This document shows, piece by piece, positions 51,207 to 58,536 of a stretch of DNA of 64,000 bases. Source of the stretch: Lachnospiraceae bacterium (GTDB lineage: Bacteria > Bacillota > Clostridia > Lachnospirales > Lachnospiraceae); assembly GCA_017453065.1 (NCBI GenBank), contig JAFTKW010000004.1:1-64000 (forward strand), in the 5' to 3' direction. The stretch's first letter is position 1, and each line of letters opens with the position of its first letter. The translations under genes and the position numbers were made by a program. The notes beneath the pieces are model-generated. The model ran no database searches. It had not been told where the DNA came from and was given only the letters and a program-made list of their open reading frames with translations.

Positions 51207-51570
51207 GACAGTCTCCTTCCCACAGATATTTGGCACCATCTAATAGGTCAATAATAGCTGTAAGCATATTGGTGTATTCAATCTGTAATTCCTTAATAGC
51301 TTCTAAGGCGGGAAGTGTATCAGGAGTGGCATCGGTAGAGGTAAATGCCTGTTGCATTTCAAGTAATTGCAGATACAGTGCATTAACAGTCTGTACCAGC
51401 GGATATATAGTTTCCTTCTTGCCAACAACGCAGATACGGTTGTAGATGCAGGAGCGGACGAAGTAATCTTGTTTCTTCATTCCGCTGGCAAGAATGCGTG
51501 CTTCAATTTGTTTGCGTTCAGCATCAGAAATTCTGAAACTAATGGTTGGATTTTTATGTTGATTGCTCAT
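51190..51570 (-). CDS. MobC-like ribbon-helix-helix protein
   Basis: A 126-residue protein that starts like plasmid mobilisation accessory proteins: PTISFRISDAERKQIEARIL, ASGMKKQDYFVRSCIYNRIC, then a helical TVNALYLQLLEMQ region. It lies near the right end of the element on the opposite strand. Reverse-strand binding site GGAGC precedes ATG 51570. It could help transfer or regulate the element. Confidence 0.65.
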   Translation of the reverse strand: MSNQHKNPTISFRISDAERKQIEARILASGMKKQDYFVRSCIYNRICVVGKKETIYPLVQTVNALYLQLLEMQQAFTSTDATPDTLPALEAIKELQIEYTNMLTAIIDLLDGAKYLWEGDCHEQQS

Positions 51571-51825
51571 AGTTATGCTCCTTTCATAGTTGGTGTGGCA
51601 GCAGGTATGATTGACAACCTGATAGCCACAGGAATTTATTCATTGTGAGTAATAAAAAAGCAGATTATATCAAGCCGATGGAAAAACATCCGGTTCAGAT
51701 ACTGCAACTAATTTGCTACTGAAAACTTTGAAAACGATGCGAAAAGAGCAGTATTTTGCGAAATGGATGCGTCAAAAATGTAGGAAATATCAGCATTTGA
51801 GAGTTGCCGATAAAAACTTCGGAAA
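51571..51825. other. Non-coding right end of the guaA element
   Basis: No gene is seen. A short hairpin (CCGATGGAAAAACATCCGG, 51674-51692) lies in it. By comparison with other tyrosine-integrase elements, this stretch next to the right repeat may contain integrase arm-binding sites, but no clear repeats were found. Confidence 0.4.
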
Positions 51826-51837
51826 GAGTTTGAATAA
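51826..51837. other. Right direct repeat of guaA-integrated element (attR)
   Basis: GAGTTTGAATAA, identical to guaA 17657-17668. It has no coding role here. The original downstream sequence of guaA should begin at 51838. Confidence 0.75.
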
Positions 51838-51868
51838 GCTACAAGCCGTGCATGACGAAAAATAAGGA

Positions 51869-51908
51869 AGCCGTGGAAATGCATTTATGTATTTCTGCGG
51901 CTGATTTT
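51869..51908 (+). terminator. Likely original guaA terminator, displaced by the element
   Basis: AGCCGTGGAAATGCAT (51869-51884) and ATGTATTTCTGCGGCT (51887-51902) form a long stem, followed by GATTTTATTTT. It begins 32 bp after the right repeat, so before integration it would have stood directly behind the guaA stop. Confidence 0.7.
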
Positions 51909-51919
51909 ATTTTGAGGAA

Positions 51920-52035
51920 TATACGGCGACAGCCGTTCATGAGCGTAACGAAGTGTAGCGAATGAGCACGGCGTAAGTAGCGAAGCGGATTGCGAATGAA
52001 TCGGCGTGCTGGCGCCGCAGACGAGGTCTATTTAA
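51920..52035. repeat. GC-rich intergenic repeat-like structure
   Basis: Words such as GTAGCGAATGAGCACGGCG, AAGTAGCGAAGCGGA and GAATCGGCGTGCTGGCGCC recur in variant form, and GAGCACG can pair with CGTGCT. The base composition is clearly richer in G and C than in the neighbours. It resembles repetitive extragenic elements of Clostridia, but only one copy lies in this window. Confidence 0.4.
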
Positions 52036-52208
52036 TTCTTAGAGTTCGTATGGCATTTCTTTAGTGCCGTATCCTTATTTCCTTTATTAATAAAAACAAG
52101 TGAATAACTGGAGTGTTGACACCAAATATGACACCACATATAATGTAGATAGGAGGCATCTTAATGTCAAACTGGTAAAACAGCTTGTAGAAAGTGAGGC
52201 CAAAAAGG

Positions 52209-52571
52209 ATGAAGACACTGAATGATTATATGGAAATGTCTTACCGCATGGAAATAGTAGAGGACAGGGATGAAGGTGGTTTTGTGGTTTCTTATCCCGA
52301 TTTACCAGGTTGTATTACCTGTGGAGAGACCATTGAGAGTGCAGTGGCAAATGCAATAGATGCAAAAAAGGCATGGCTAGAAGCGGCGCTTGAAGAAGGA
52401 ATTAATATACATGAGCCAGACAGTTTAGAAGACTATTCGGGGCAATTTAAATTAAGGATCCCTCGTAGTCTCCACAGAACGCTAGCAGAACATTCACAGA
52501 AAGAAGGGGTTAGTATGAATCAATACTGCGTATATCTGCTGTCGCGAAATGATGCGATTTATGCCAAATAG
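52209..52571 (+). CDS. HicB-family antitoxin, apparently orphan
   Basis: About 120 residues. The HicB fold is clear: YRMEIVEDRDEGGFVVSYPD, LPGCITCGETIESAVANAID and AKKAWLEAALEEGI, followed by a RHH-type DNA-binding end RIPRSLHRTLAEHSQKEGVS. HicB normally neutralises the HicA RNase encoded beside it, but no HicA frame is seen. ATG 52209 is chosen by family start; a short open stretch before it (about 52104-52211) may be the tail of a lost partner. It may work as a regulator alone. Confidence 0.85.
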   Translation: MKTLNDYMEMSYRMEIVEDRDEGGFVVSYPDLPGCITCGETIESAVANAIDAKKAWLEAALEEGINIHEPDSLEDYSGQFKLRIPRSLHRTLAEHSQKEGVSMNQYCVYLLSRNDAIYAK

Positions 52572-52587
52572 GACCTCGATTTAGGTG

Positions 52588-52617
52588 TTGACATACCCAC
52601 ATACCTAGTGCTAGTAT
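52588..52617 (+). promoter_or_regulatory. Promoter of the attenuated GNAT gene
   Basis: TTGACA (52588-52593), 18 bp, TAGTAT (52612-52617). It precedes the leader peptide. Confidence 0.6.
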
Positions 52618-52646
52618 ACTAAGAAAATCAACCAAGGAGAATTGAA

Positions 52647-52709
52647 ATGAACTTTAAATTACATTCATCATCTCATAAGACCACTTCAACCAGACGTATT
52701 TGCTTATAA
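52647..52709 (+). CDS. 20-residue leader peptide
   Basis: ATG 52647 lies 6 bp after AAGGAGA and the frame stops at TAA 52707-52709. The product is 20 residues, MNFKLHSSSH then KTTSTRRICL. It overlaps one arm of an RNA fold (52674-52682), as in genes controlled by ribosome stalling. Confidence 0.65.
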   Translation: MNFKLHSSSHKTTSTRRICL

Positions 52710-52839
52710 CTGAGATTTGTGCACAGTTGTAAGTCGGTAGGTCTTATGTGTCTGTGCATAGATGAGAATGTAATAGCAGTTTATATATTTTCATTGAAAG
52801 GAAAGCACCAGACATATAGACATGTTTGGTGCTTTTTTT
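52674..52839 (+). promoter_or_regulatory. Transcription attenuator upstream of GNAT gene
   Basis: CATAAGACC (52674-52682, in the leader peptide) can pair with GGTCTTATG (52740-52748). GCACAG (52721) can pair with CTGTGC (52752-52757). A strong terminator follows: AGCACCAGACAT (52804-52815) with ATGTTTGGTGCT (52822-52833), then seven T. The leader peptide plus alternative stems plus terminator is typical of drug-inducible attenuation, for example of ribosome-targeting antibiotic resistance genes. Confidence 0.65.
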
Positions 52840-52885
52840 GTGTAAAGTCATTTCATTTTTGGCGAAAAAAGAGGAGGAGAGTATA

Positions 52886-53335
52886 ATGATGACAACGATT
52901 GCTAACGACCTGAAACTACAAACCGATGAAATCAAGTTAGTCCTAGAAAAAGTGGCTGAAGGGGATCCGGAAAAGGGCTGGGTGCCAGCCTACCATTTTG
53001 CAATTTGCGATACGAAGGGGACCAAGATGGGTGTGTGCGATTTGCGAATTGGACACAACGACCTGTTATACTATGGCGGAAACATTGGCTATCGCATAGA
53101 GGAAGAATATAGGGGGAATCATTATGCTGGGAAGGCGTGCTTGCTTTTGTTTGAATTGGCTAGAAAGCATGATTTAAAATATGTGATTATCACATGCAAT
53201 CCTGACAACTACCCATCCAGAAAGACATGCGAGTATGCAGGGGGCAAATTGCTTGAGATTGTAGAAGTACCGGAAGGCAATGATATGCGAGAAAGAGGAG
53301 AAACGCAGAAGTGCATCTATAAGTTTGTACTATGA
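52886..53335 (+). CDS. GNAT acetyltransferase under attenuator control
   Basis: About 149 residues. GNAT core: GVCDLRIGHNDLLYYGGNIG, YRIEEEYRGNHYAGKACLLL (acetyl-CoA loop RGNHYAG) and YVIITCNPDNYPSRKTCEYA (with N-xx-S-xx-T). This looks like the RimJ/L-type that modifies small molecules or N-termini. ATG 52886 lies behind GAGGAGGAG; 52889 is also possible. The attenuator upstream suggests that it is induced when ribosomes stall, so an antibiotic-related role is possible but not shown. Confidence 0.85.
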   Translation: MMTTIANDLKLQTDEIKLVLEKVAEGDPEKGWVPAYHFAICDTKGTKMGVCDLRIGHNDLLYYGGNIGYRIEEEYRGNHYAGKACLLLFELARKHDLKYVIITCNPDNYPSRKTCEYAGGKLLEIVEVPEGNDMRERGETQKCIYKFVL

Positions 53336-53363
53336 TGAAAAATGATACAGTGGGGAGATAATT

Positions 53364-53744
53364 ATGCAGTATAAATATATGAGAATACAAGGACGAGAAA
53401 CTTCCTGGATAACTAAATACCCGAAAGGGATTTTCGGAATGTGCTGGCGCATGATTATGGATGGACGGATGGAAAAAGAAGACGAAGAAATCTTTCGCAC
53501 TATTGATCAGTGGTTTGTAGCTAATCTTCCAGAGCCTGAGGCATGCAAAAACGGTGAAAAGGTGATTACCTTTTTCAAGACAGAAACGACTGGGGAGATG
53601 CTTGAAAAAATTGCACCAGCCATGTCCATATTGGACAAATACGAACATCCTTACGATGTGGTATATACCAACTTTGTAGGCACCATAGTTTACGAGGATG
53701 AATGGCAAGTTGCAGTTAAGGTAGAAGGAGGGAAAATGATATGA
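53364..53744 (+). CDS. Conserved-looking protein, unknown function
   Basis: A 126-residue protein (MQYKYMRIQGRETSWITKYP ... VYTNFVGTIVYEDEWQVAVKV). No family was recognised; it looks soluble with an alpha/beta mix. Binding site GGGGAGAT before ATG 53364. It overlaps the next gene by 4 bp, so the two are translated together. Confidence 0.65.
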   Translation: MQYKYMRIQGRETSWITKYPKGIFGMCWRMIMDGRMEKEDEEIFRTIDQWFVANLPEPEACKNGEKVITFFKTETTGEMLEKIAPAMSILDKYEHPYDVVYTNFVGTIVYEDEWQVAVKVEGGKMI

Positions 53745-54565
53745 CAAACAAAATCTTATGTTCCACAGGAGCAATCACAGGAAAAAGAAATAACTACGAT
53801 TACACACTTCTAGAGAAACTTGCACAGCAGTTAGAGTGCGATGGATTTGAACTGATGATAGATAGGGATTGGTATGAAAAAAGAGAGGAACTGAAAGCAT
53901 ACCTAAAAGAAAAAGCCTTTTACATACCAGTAGTCCACTGCGAAAAAGAAATTGGAGAGTTGATTAGCAAAGGAAGCGAAGAGGAACTTGAGCAGGCTTT
54001 CAGAGAATTTGAAATGGACTGCGATATAGCAAAAGCCGTAGGGGCAGAGAAACTGGTTTTGCACCTGTGGGGTGGACTAGCATCTGATGGTAACTTTCAA
54101 AGAAATATCGATGCCTATCCCTCTCTGAATGAAAAAGCATGTGAATATGGTCTTGAACTTATGATTGAAAATGTAGTCTGCAACGTGGAGGATCCACTTA
54201 AGCATTTGTGTGAGCTGCGAATTCTCTATCCAAATATCAAGTTCGTATTTGATACAAAGATGGCTGCATTTCACGATCAATTAGAACTCTTATATGAGCC
54301 GGAATATGCATGGCTCTGGGAAGAAGGCTATATTCAGCATTATCATGTAAATGATTACGCAGGCGGATACAAGGATTGGCCGAACCTTAGAACTTTACCA
54401 GTGGGAAAAGGAAGGTTAGATTTGGAACGTTTCCTTCAGTTCGTACGAGAAACGGGATACGAGGGATATTTTACAGCAGAAGGAAATGCACAATTGGGTG
54501 ATGGGCAGGTAGATGTAGATATCCTTAATGAACAATTCAGACGAATCAGAGAGTATATGAGCTAG
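53741..54565 (+). CDS. Sugar phosphate isomerase/epimerase (AP-endonuclease-2 fold)
   Basis: A 274-residue TIM barrel of the xylose isomerase-like family. Motifs: DGFELMIDRDWY, KLVLHLWGG, ELMIENVV (metal Glu), IKFVFDTKMAAFHD (metal Asp), IQHYHVNDYAGG (metal His region) and GYEGYFTAEGN. The substrate is unknown. It is followed by a terminator at 54573 and is coupled to the upstream unknown protein. Confidence 0.85.
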   Translation: MTNKILCSTGAITGKRNNYDYTLLEKLAQQLECDGFELMIDRDWYEKREELKAYLKEKAFYIPVVHCEKEIGELISKGSEEELEQAFREFEMDCDIAKAVGAEKLVLHLWGGLASDGNFQRNIDAYPSLNEKACEYGLELMIENVVCNVEDPLKHLCELRILYPNIKFVFDTKMAAFHDQLELLYEPEYAWLWEEGYIQHYHVNDYAGGYKDWPNLRTLPVGKGRLDLERFLQFVRETGYEGYFTAEGNAQLGDGQVDVDILNEQFRRIREYMS

Positions 54566-54572
54566 AATGAAG

Positions 54573-54612
54573 AGAACAGAAAAGTCAAATGGCATTTCTG
54601 TTCTTCTTTTTA
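54573..54612 (+). terminator. Terminator after sugar isomerase gene
   Basis: AGAACAGAAA (54573-54582) and TTTCTGTTCT (54595-54604) pair perfectly, followed by TCTTTTT. Confidence 0.8.
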
Positions 54613-54728
54613 TGCATTTAACGCGGCAAAACGTTAGTGTACGAAAGTTCGTCAAGAAATAAACAATATAGCATAATTGAGAGAAATATGTTATGATAAC
54701 AAATATATAAAATGGAAAGTGGTGTATT

Positions 54729-55496
54729 GTGCCTATGGTTTATGATTTACAAAAGGCAAGCCTCTGGAAAAGAGTCGCTGCGTGGATGTTTGATGCGATT
54801 CTTGTGGGGGTTTTAGCGGTAGGAATAGGATTCCTTTTGTCCGTGCTGTTTGGGTATGACGGTTACAGTCAGACAGTGGAGAACGCCTATAGCCATTACG
54901 AGGCCGAATATGGAATTACCTTTGACATTTCTCAGGAAGCATATGAAACCATGTCTGAGCAACAACGCATAGACTATGAAACTGCTTATGAAGCACTCCT
55001 CAAAGATGAGGAAGCAATGTATGCTTACAATATGATGCTGAATCTATCGCTGATGATTACATCTCTGGGAATCTTTGTGGCAATTTTGTTGTGGGAGTTC
55101 GTGTTCCCACTATTTTTTGGGAATGGACAGACATTAGGAAAGAAAATATTTGGACTGTGCCTTATGAGAGTGGACGGAGTCAAAGTAAATAATGTACAGC
55201 TGTTTGCTAGAGCACTTTTGGGAAGATATGCGATTGAAGTAATGATTCCGGTGGCAATTCTCCTGATGCTTTTCTGGGGAACGGTTGGACTGTTTGGCAC
55301 ACTGTTTTTGTTGGGACTGTTGATTGTACAGGTAGTGTGTATGCTTGTGACGAGGACCAATTCTGCGATACATGATTTACTGGCAGGCACAGTGGTTGTA
55401 GACATGGCAAGTCAGATGATTTTTAATAGCACAGAAGAGTTGATTGAGTTTAAAAAGAAAGTCGCAGCAGAGCAAGCTATGCGACAGACTTATTAA
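54729..55496 (+). CDS. RDD-family membrane protein
   Basis: A 255-residue protein. The RDD signature is in ASLWKRVAAWMFDAILVGVL (Arg, Asp, Asp) and NGQTLGKKIFGLCLMRVDG. Three or four membrane segments are visible (about 17-40, 90-118, 165-195, 200-215). A long soluble loop lies between segments 1 and 2. Some RDD proteins exchange ions, but most are of unknown role. GTG 54729 or ATG 54735 is possible behind GGAAAGTGG. Confidence 0.85.
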   Translation: MPMVYDLQKASLWKRVAAWMFDAILVGVLAVGIGFLLSVLFGYDGYSQTVENAYSHYEAEYGITFDISQEAYETMSEQQRIDYETAYEALLKDEEAMYAYNMMLNLSLMITSLGIFVAILLWEFVFPLFFGNGQTLGKKIFGLCLMRVDGVKVNNVQLFARALLGRYAIEVMIPVAILLMLFWGTVGLFGTLFLLGLLIVQVVCMLVTRTNSAIHDLLAGTVVVDMASQMIFNSTEELIEFKKKVAAEQAMRQTY

Positions 55497-55534
55497 TAAA
55501 ACAAATGAAATAACACATAGAAAGGGAAAATGTA

Positions 55535-56566
55535 ATGAAAGTAACCTTGCAGAATTTGACAAAAATATTTCCTAGTAGAGACAAAAAATTAGGAAAAGAA
55601 GTTGTTGCAGTGAATGATTTTACATTTGAGATTCCAGACGGAAAACTGATTGGCCTTCTCGGCCCATCTGGTTGCGGAAAAAGTACCACTCTTTACATGA
55701 TTAGTGGTCTTCAGAAACCTACCTCTGGAAAAATCTTTTTTGGAGAGGACGATGTGACTGAACTGTCTACAGAAAATCGTGGTATTGGCTTGGTGTTCCA
55801 AAACTATGCACTGTATCCACATATGACAGTAAAGCAGAATATTATGTTCCCACTTATGAACTTAAAAGGGGCAGACAAACCTAGTAAGGCTGAGATGCAA
55901 CAGCGCGCTTACGAAGCAGCAAAATTGGTACAGATTGATGAACTGCTGGATCGTAAACCAAACGAACTGTCAGGTGGTCAGCAGCAACGTGTTGCCATTG
56001 CTCGTGCACTTGTTAAGATGCCTCGCGTTCTTTTGTTGGACGAGCCTTTGTCCAACTTGGATGCAAGACTTAGATTGCAGACTCGTGAAGAAATTCGCCG
56101 TATTCAGAAAGAGACAGGTATTACAACTGTTTTTGTTACACATGACCAGGAAGAAGCGATGTCTATTTCCGACATGATTGTAGTAATGAAACTGGGTGTT
56201 ATTCAGCAGATTGGTAAACCGCAGGAGGTTTATGATGATCCAACAAATCTGTTTGTAGCGAAATTCCTTGGAACTCCACCTATCAATGTGTTGGAAGGAA
56301 AAGTGAGTGAAGGCAAGGTATACATTGGCGAAGATGTAGTAATGGAAGTTACAGGAGTTGCAGATCAGGAAGTGATCATCGGTATTCGCCCAGAAGGTTT
56401 TGAGTTGGATGCAAATGGACCATTCCATTGTCAGCTTAGCAACGTAGAAGTTATGGGAAGAGATGTAAGTATCGTGGCTACTCATCCTGCATCTATCAAT
56501 CCTTTTATTCGTTCTATTATTAATGCAGACAACAAAGTTGAAGCTACTCAGGGAACTATAAACTGA
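55535..56566 (+). CDS. CUT1 sugar ABC ATPase (MsmK/UgpC-like), C-terminus frameshifted
   Basis: The ATPase subunit of a carbohydrate-type importer. Walker A GPSGCGKST, Q-loop VFQNYALYPHMT, signature LSGGQQQR, Walker B VLLLDEPLSNLDARL and the His switch VTHDQEEA are intact, followed by an OB/TOBE-type domain. The frame ends at TGA 56564. In the other frame, codons from CTG 56563 to TAG 56629-56631 read LKPHKFFLFNKETEERIRFE then VK, the expected MsmK C-terminus. A single-base deletion near 56561 therefore removes about 22 residues. It may be a real mutation or a sequencing error. Confidence 0.9.
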   Translation: MKVTLQNLTKIFPSRDKKLGKEVVAVNDFTFEIPDGKLIGLLGPSGCGKSTTLYMISGLQKPTSGKIFFGEDDVTELSTENRGIGLVFQNYALYPHMTVKQNIMFPLMNLKGADKPSKAEMQQRAYEAAKLVQIDELLDRKPNELSGGQQQRVAIARALVKMPRVLLLDEPLSNLDARLRLQTREEIRRIQKETGITTVFVTHDQEEAMSISDMIVVMKLGVIQQIGKPQEVYDDPTNLFVAKFLGTPPINVLEGKVSEGKVYIGEDVVMEVTGVADQEVIIGIRPEGFELDANGPFHCQLSNVEVMGRDVSIVATHPASINPFIRSIINADNKVEATQGTIN

Positions 56567-56632
56567 AGCCTCATAAGTTTTTCTTGTTTAACAAGGAGAC
56601 AGAAGAGAGAATTCGTTTCGAGGTGAAGTAGT

Positions 56633-57577
56633 ATGGTTGATAATAAACAACAATGGAAAGCGTGGCTTTACTTGTCACCCGCAATTGTTCTTCTTTTGAT
56701 ATTTACGGTTTGGCCTATTATTAACACCGTACGAATGGCCTTTTTGGAAAACTATAGTGGTCTGAAAGCCGTAGCAGGAATGAAGTTTGAGTTCGGTTTG
56801 GGCAACTTCGTGAAGGTTATGGAATACAAGAGGTTTTTACAGTGTTTGAAAAATACAGTATTGCTCTGTGTGTTGACAGTGCCAATCTCAACGATTTTGG
56901 CATTGCTCATTGCAGTAACACTTAATTCTATTAAGTTTTTGCAGAAAGCATTACAGACAATCTTTTTCCTGCCTTACGTTACAAACTCTATCGCAATCGG
57001 TATGGTTTTTGCTGCGATGTTCAATGTGGTAGGTTCCTTTTATGGTACTGAAAATGAGTTGATTGTTACTGCAGGTATCATCAACAACGTGATTGAGTTT
57101 TTTGGCGGAACACATGTAAACTGGATTAACTATGGTTCCAGTTATGAAGCAAATATGTTTGTTATGGTAGTGTATATCGTATGGAATGCATTGCCATTTA
57201 AGATTTTGGTATTGCTTGGAGGACTTCAGAGCATCAACAAGCAGTACTATGATGCTGCCAAGGTTGACAGTGCACCAAGACATCGTGTATTTACACATAT
57301 TACTGTGCCGCTTCTCAGCCCAATGCTTGCGTACGTTATTATCACAGGTTTTATCGGTGGATTCAAAGAATACACCAGTATCGTAGGTATTTTTGGCGAA
57401 ACAATGGGACCTCCAGATGATGCAGGCAGACTGAATACTATGGTTGGATTTATTTATGATGCATTGGAAACAAATAGCCAGGGTCGTGCCAGTGCGGCAG
57501 CGTTAATTCTGTTTGGTATCATTCTTGTTGTAACTCTGATTAACAACTGGGTTAGCAAGAAGAGAGTACATTACTAA
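56633..57577 (+). CDS. ABC sugar permease (MalF/UgpA-like)
   Basis: A 314-residue permease with six membrane segments. The EAA loop reads YYDAAKVDSAPRHRVFTHIT followed by VPLLSP. The start KQQWKAWLYLSPAIVLLLIF is typical of the CUT1 MalF-type subunit. The second gene of the importer operon, its ribosome binding site (GAGGTGAAG) lies inside the restored end of the ATPase reading frame, which supports that frame as the original one. Confidence 0.92.
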   Translation: MVDNKQQWKAWLYLSPAIVLLLIFTVWPIINTVRMAFLENYSGLKAVAGMKFEFGLGNFVKVMEYKRFLQCLKNTVLLCVLTVPISTILALLIAVTLNSIKFLQKALQTIFFLPYVTNSIAIGMVFAAMFNVVGSFYGTENELIVTAGIINNVIEFFGGTHVNWINYGSSYEANMFVMVVYIVWNALPFKILVLLGGLQSINKQYYDAAKVDSAPRHRVFTHITVPLLSPMLAYVIITGFIGGFKEYTSIVGIFGETMGPPDDAGRLNTMVGFIYDALETNSQGRASAAALILFGIILVVTLINNWVSKKRVHY

Positions 57578-57592
57578 TAGGAGGTGGAGACA

Positions 57593-58480
57593 TTGGCTGA
57601 AAATAAAGTTATGCAAGAAAAGAATATGCAAATGGTTTCCATCAGGCAAAGGATTATGCGCTTTGCAGTACTGTTTGCTACCTATGCTTTTTTGATTGCA
57701 ATTGCAATCATTGTACTTTTCCCTTTCTATTGGATGATTATTTCATCGCTGAAGACATTGGAAGAATATCGACTAAGTGTGCCAACATTTTGGCCTAAAC
57801 GAATTATGCTCGGCAACTATGCGGATGCATTTACCACTGCAAGTTTAGGAAGGTTGTTCTACAATACCTTGATTGTAGGTGTGGTTTCCACAATCCTCAG
57901 TTTGATTATTACAGTGTTATCTGCCTTTGCATTTGCAAGACTAGAGTTTAAAGGTCGTGAAACTATGTTCGCAGCACTGCTTGCGACCATGATGATTCCA
58001 GGGGAACTTTTTACTATTACAAACTATTCAACAGTTACATCCTTTGGATGGATGAACACTTATACGGTTTTGATTGTGCCGTTTCTTGTCAGTGTGTTTT
58101 ATATTTTCCTGTTGCGTCAGAACTTTATGCAGATTCCTGATGAACTTTATCTGGCGGCGAAAGTAGATGGAACTTCTGATTTGAAATATTTGTGGAAGGT
58201 TATGGTGCCACTTAGCTTGCCAACATTGATTTCCATCACTATTTTGAAAATGATGGGTGCATGGAACTCCTATATTTGGCCTAGATTGGTGGCAAACGAC
58301 GAAGCACACCGCTTGATTACTAACGGTCTTCGTAATGCATTTACGGAAACCACAGGAGACGTAAACTATCCTGTGCAGATGGCAGCTGTTGCCATTGTAT
58401 CCGCTCCGCTGTTCCTAGTCTTTATTTTCCTTAGAAAATATATTATGGCTGGCGTAAGTAGAAGTGGTATTAAAGGTTAA
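57593..58480 (+). CDS. ABC sugar permease (MalG/UgpE-like)
   Basis: About 295 residues, six membrane segments, EAA loop ELYLAAKVDGTSDLKYLWKV then MVPLSLPTL. It ends KYIMAGVSRSGIKG, typical of CUT1 MalG-type subunits. TTG 57593 is chosen because AGGAGGTGG (57579-57587) is 5 bp upstream; GTG 57584 lies in that binding site. Confidence 0.9.
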   Translation: MAENKVMQEKNMQMVSIRQRIMRFAVLFATYAFLIAIAIIVLFPFYWMIISSLKTLEEYRLSVPTFWPKRIMLGNYADAFTTASLGRLFYNTLIVGVVSTILSLIITVLSAFAFARLEFKGRETMFAALLATMMIPGELFTITNYSTVTSFGWMNTYTVLIVPFLVSVFYIFLLRQNFMQIPDELYLAAKVDGTSDLKYLWKVMVPLSLPTLISITILKMMGAWNSYIWPRLVANDEAHRLITNGLRNAFTETTGDVNYPVQMAAVAIVSAPLFLVFIFLRKYIMAGVSRSGIKG

Positions 58481-58536
58481 TCGACGTGATACACGTCTTT
58501 AACAAGATACATAATAGAAGAAAGGAAACAAAAATC

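Larger units (their letters stand above)
17657..51837. mobile_element. 34.2-kb integrative mobilizable element in guaA
   Basis: It is flanked by the 12-bp repeats at 17657 and 51826. The left end has a tyrosine integrase, XRE repressor with operators, excisionase-like HTH protein, ParM/ParR-like pair, repeat and oriT-like region, and MobC and relaxase genes. No coupling protein or type IV secretion genes are present, so it would need a helper for transfer. The rest (24.5-50.9 kb) is a conflict-type cargo: vWA/MazF, caspase, helicase, kinase and phosphatase locus, then Shedu-like and YhcG nucleases. A reverse-strand gene pair lies before the right end. Confidence 0.85.

Noticed and set aside
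17657-51837. Full integrative conjugative element
   Set aside because: No coupling protein, VirB4-like ATPase, VirB6-like or pilus genes are present; only mobilisation genes are seen.
52104-52214. HicA toxin gene ahead of hicB
   Set aside because: The short open stretch (ending LVKQLVESEAKKDEDTE) lacks the HicA motif with the catalytic His and is far too short.
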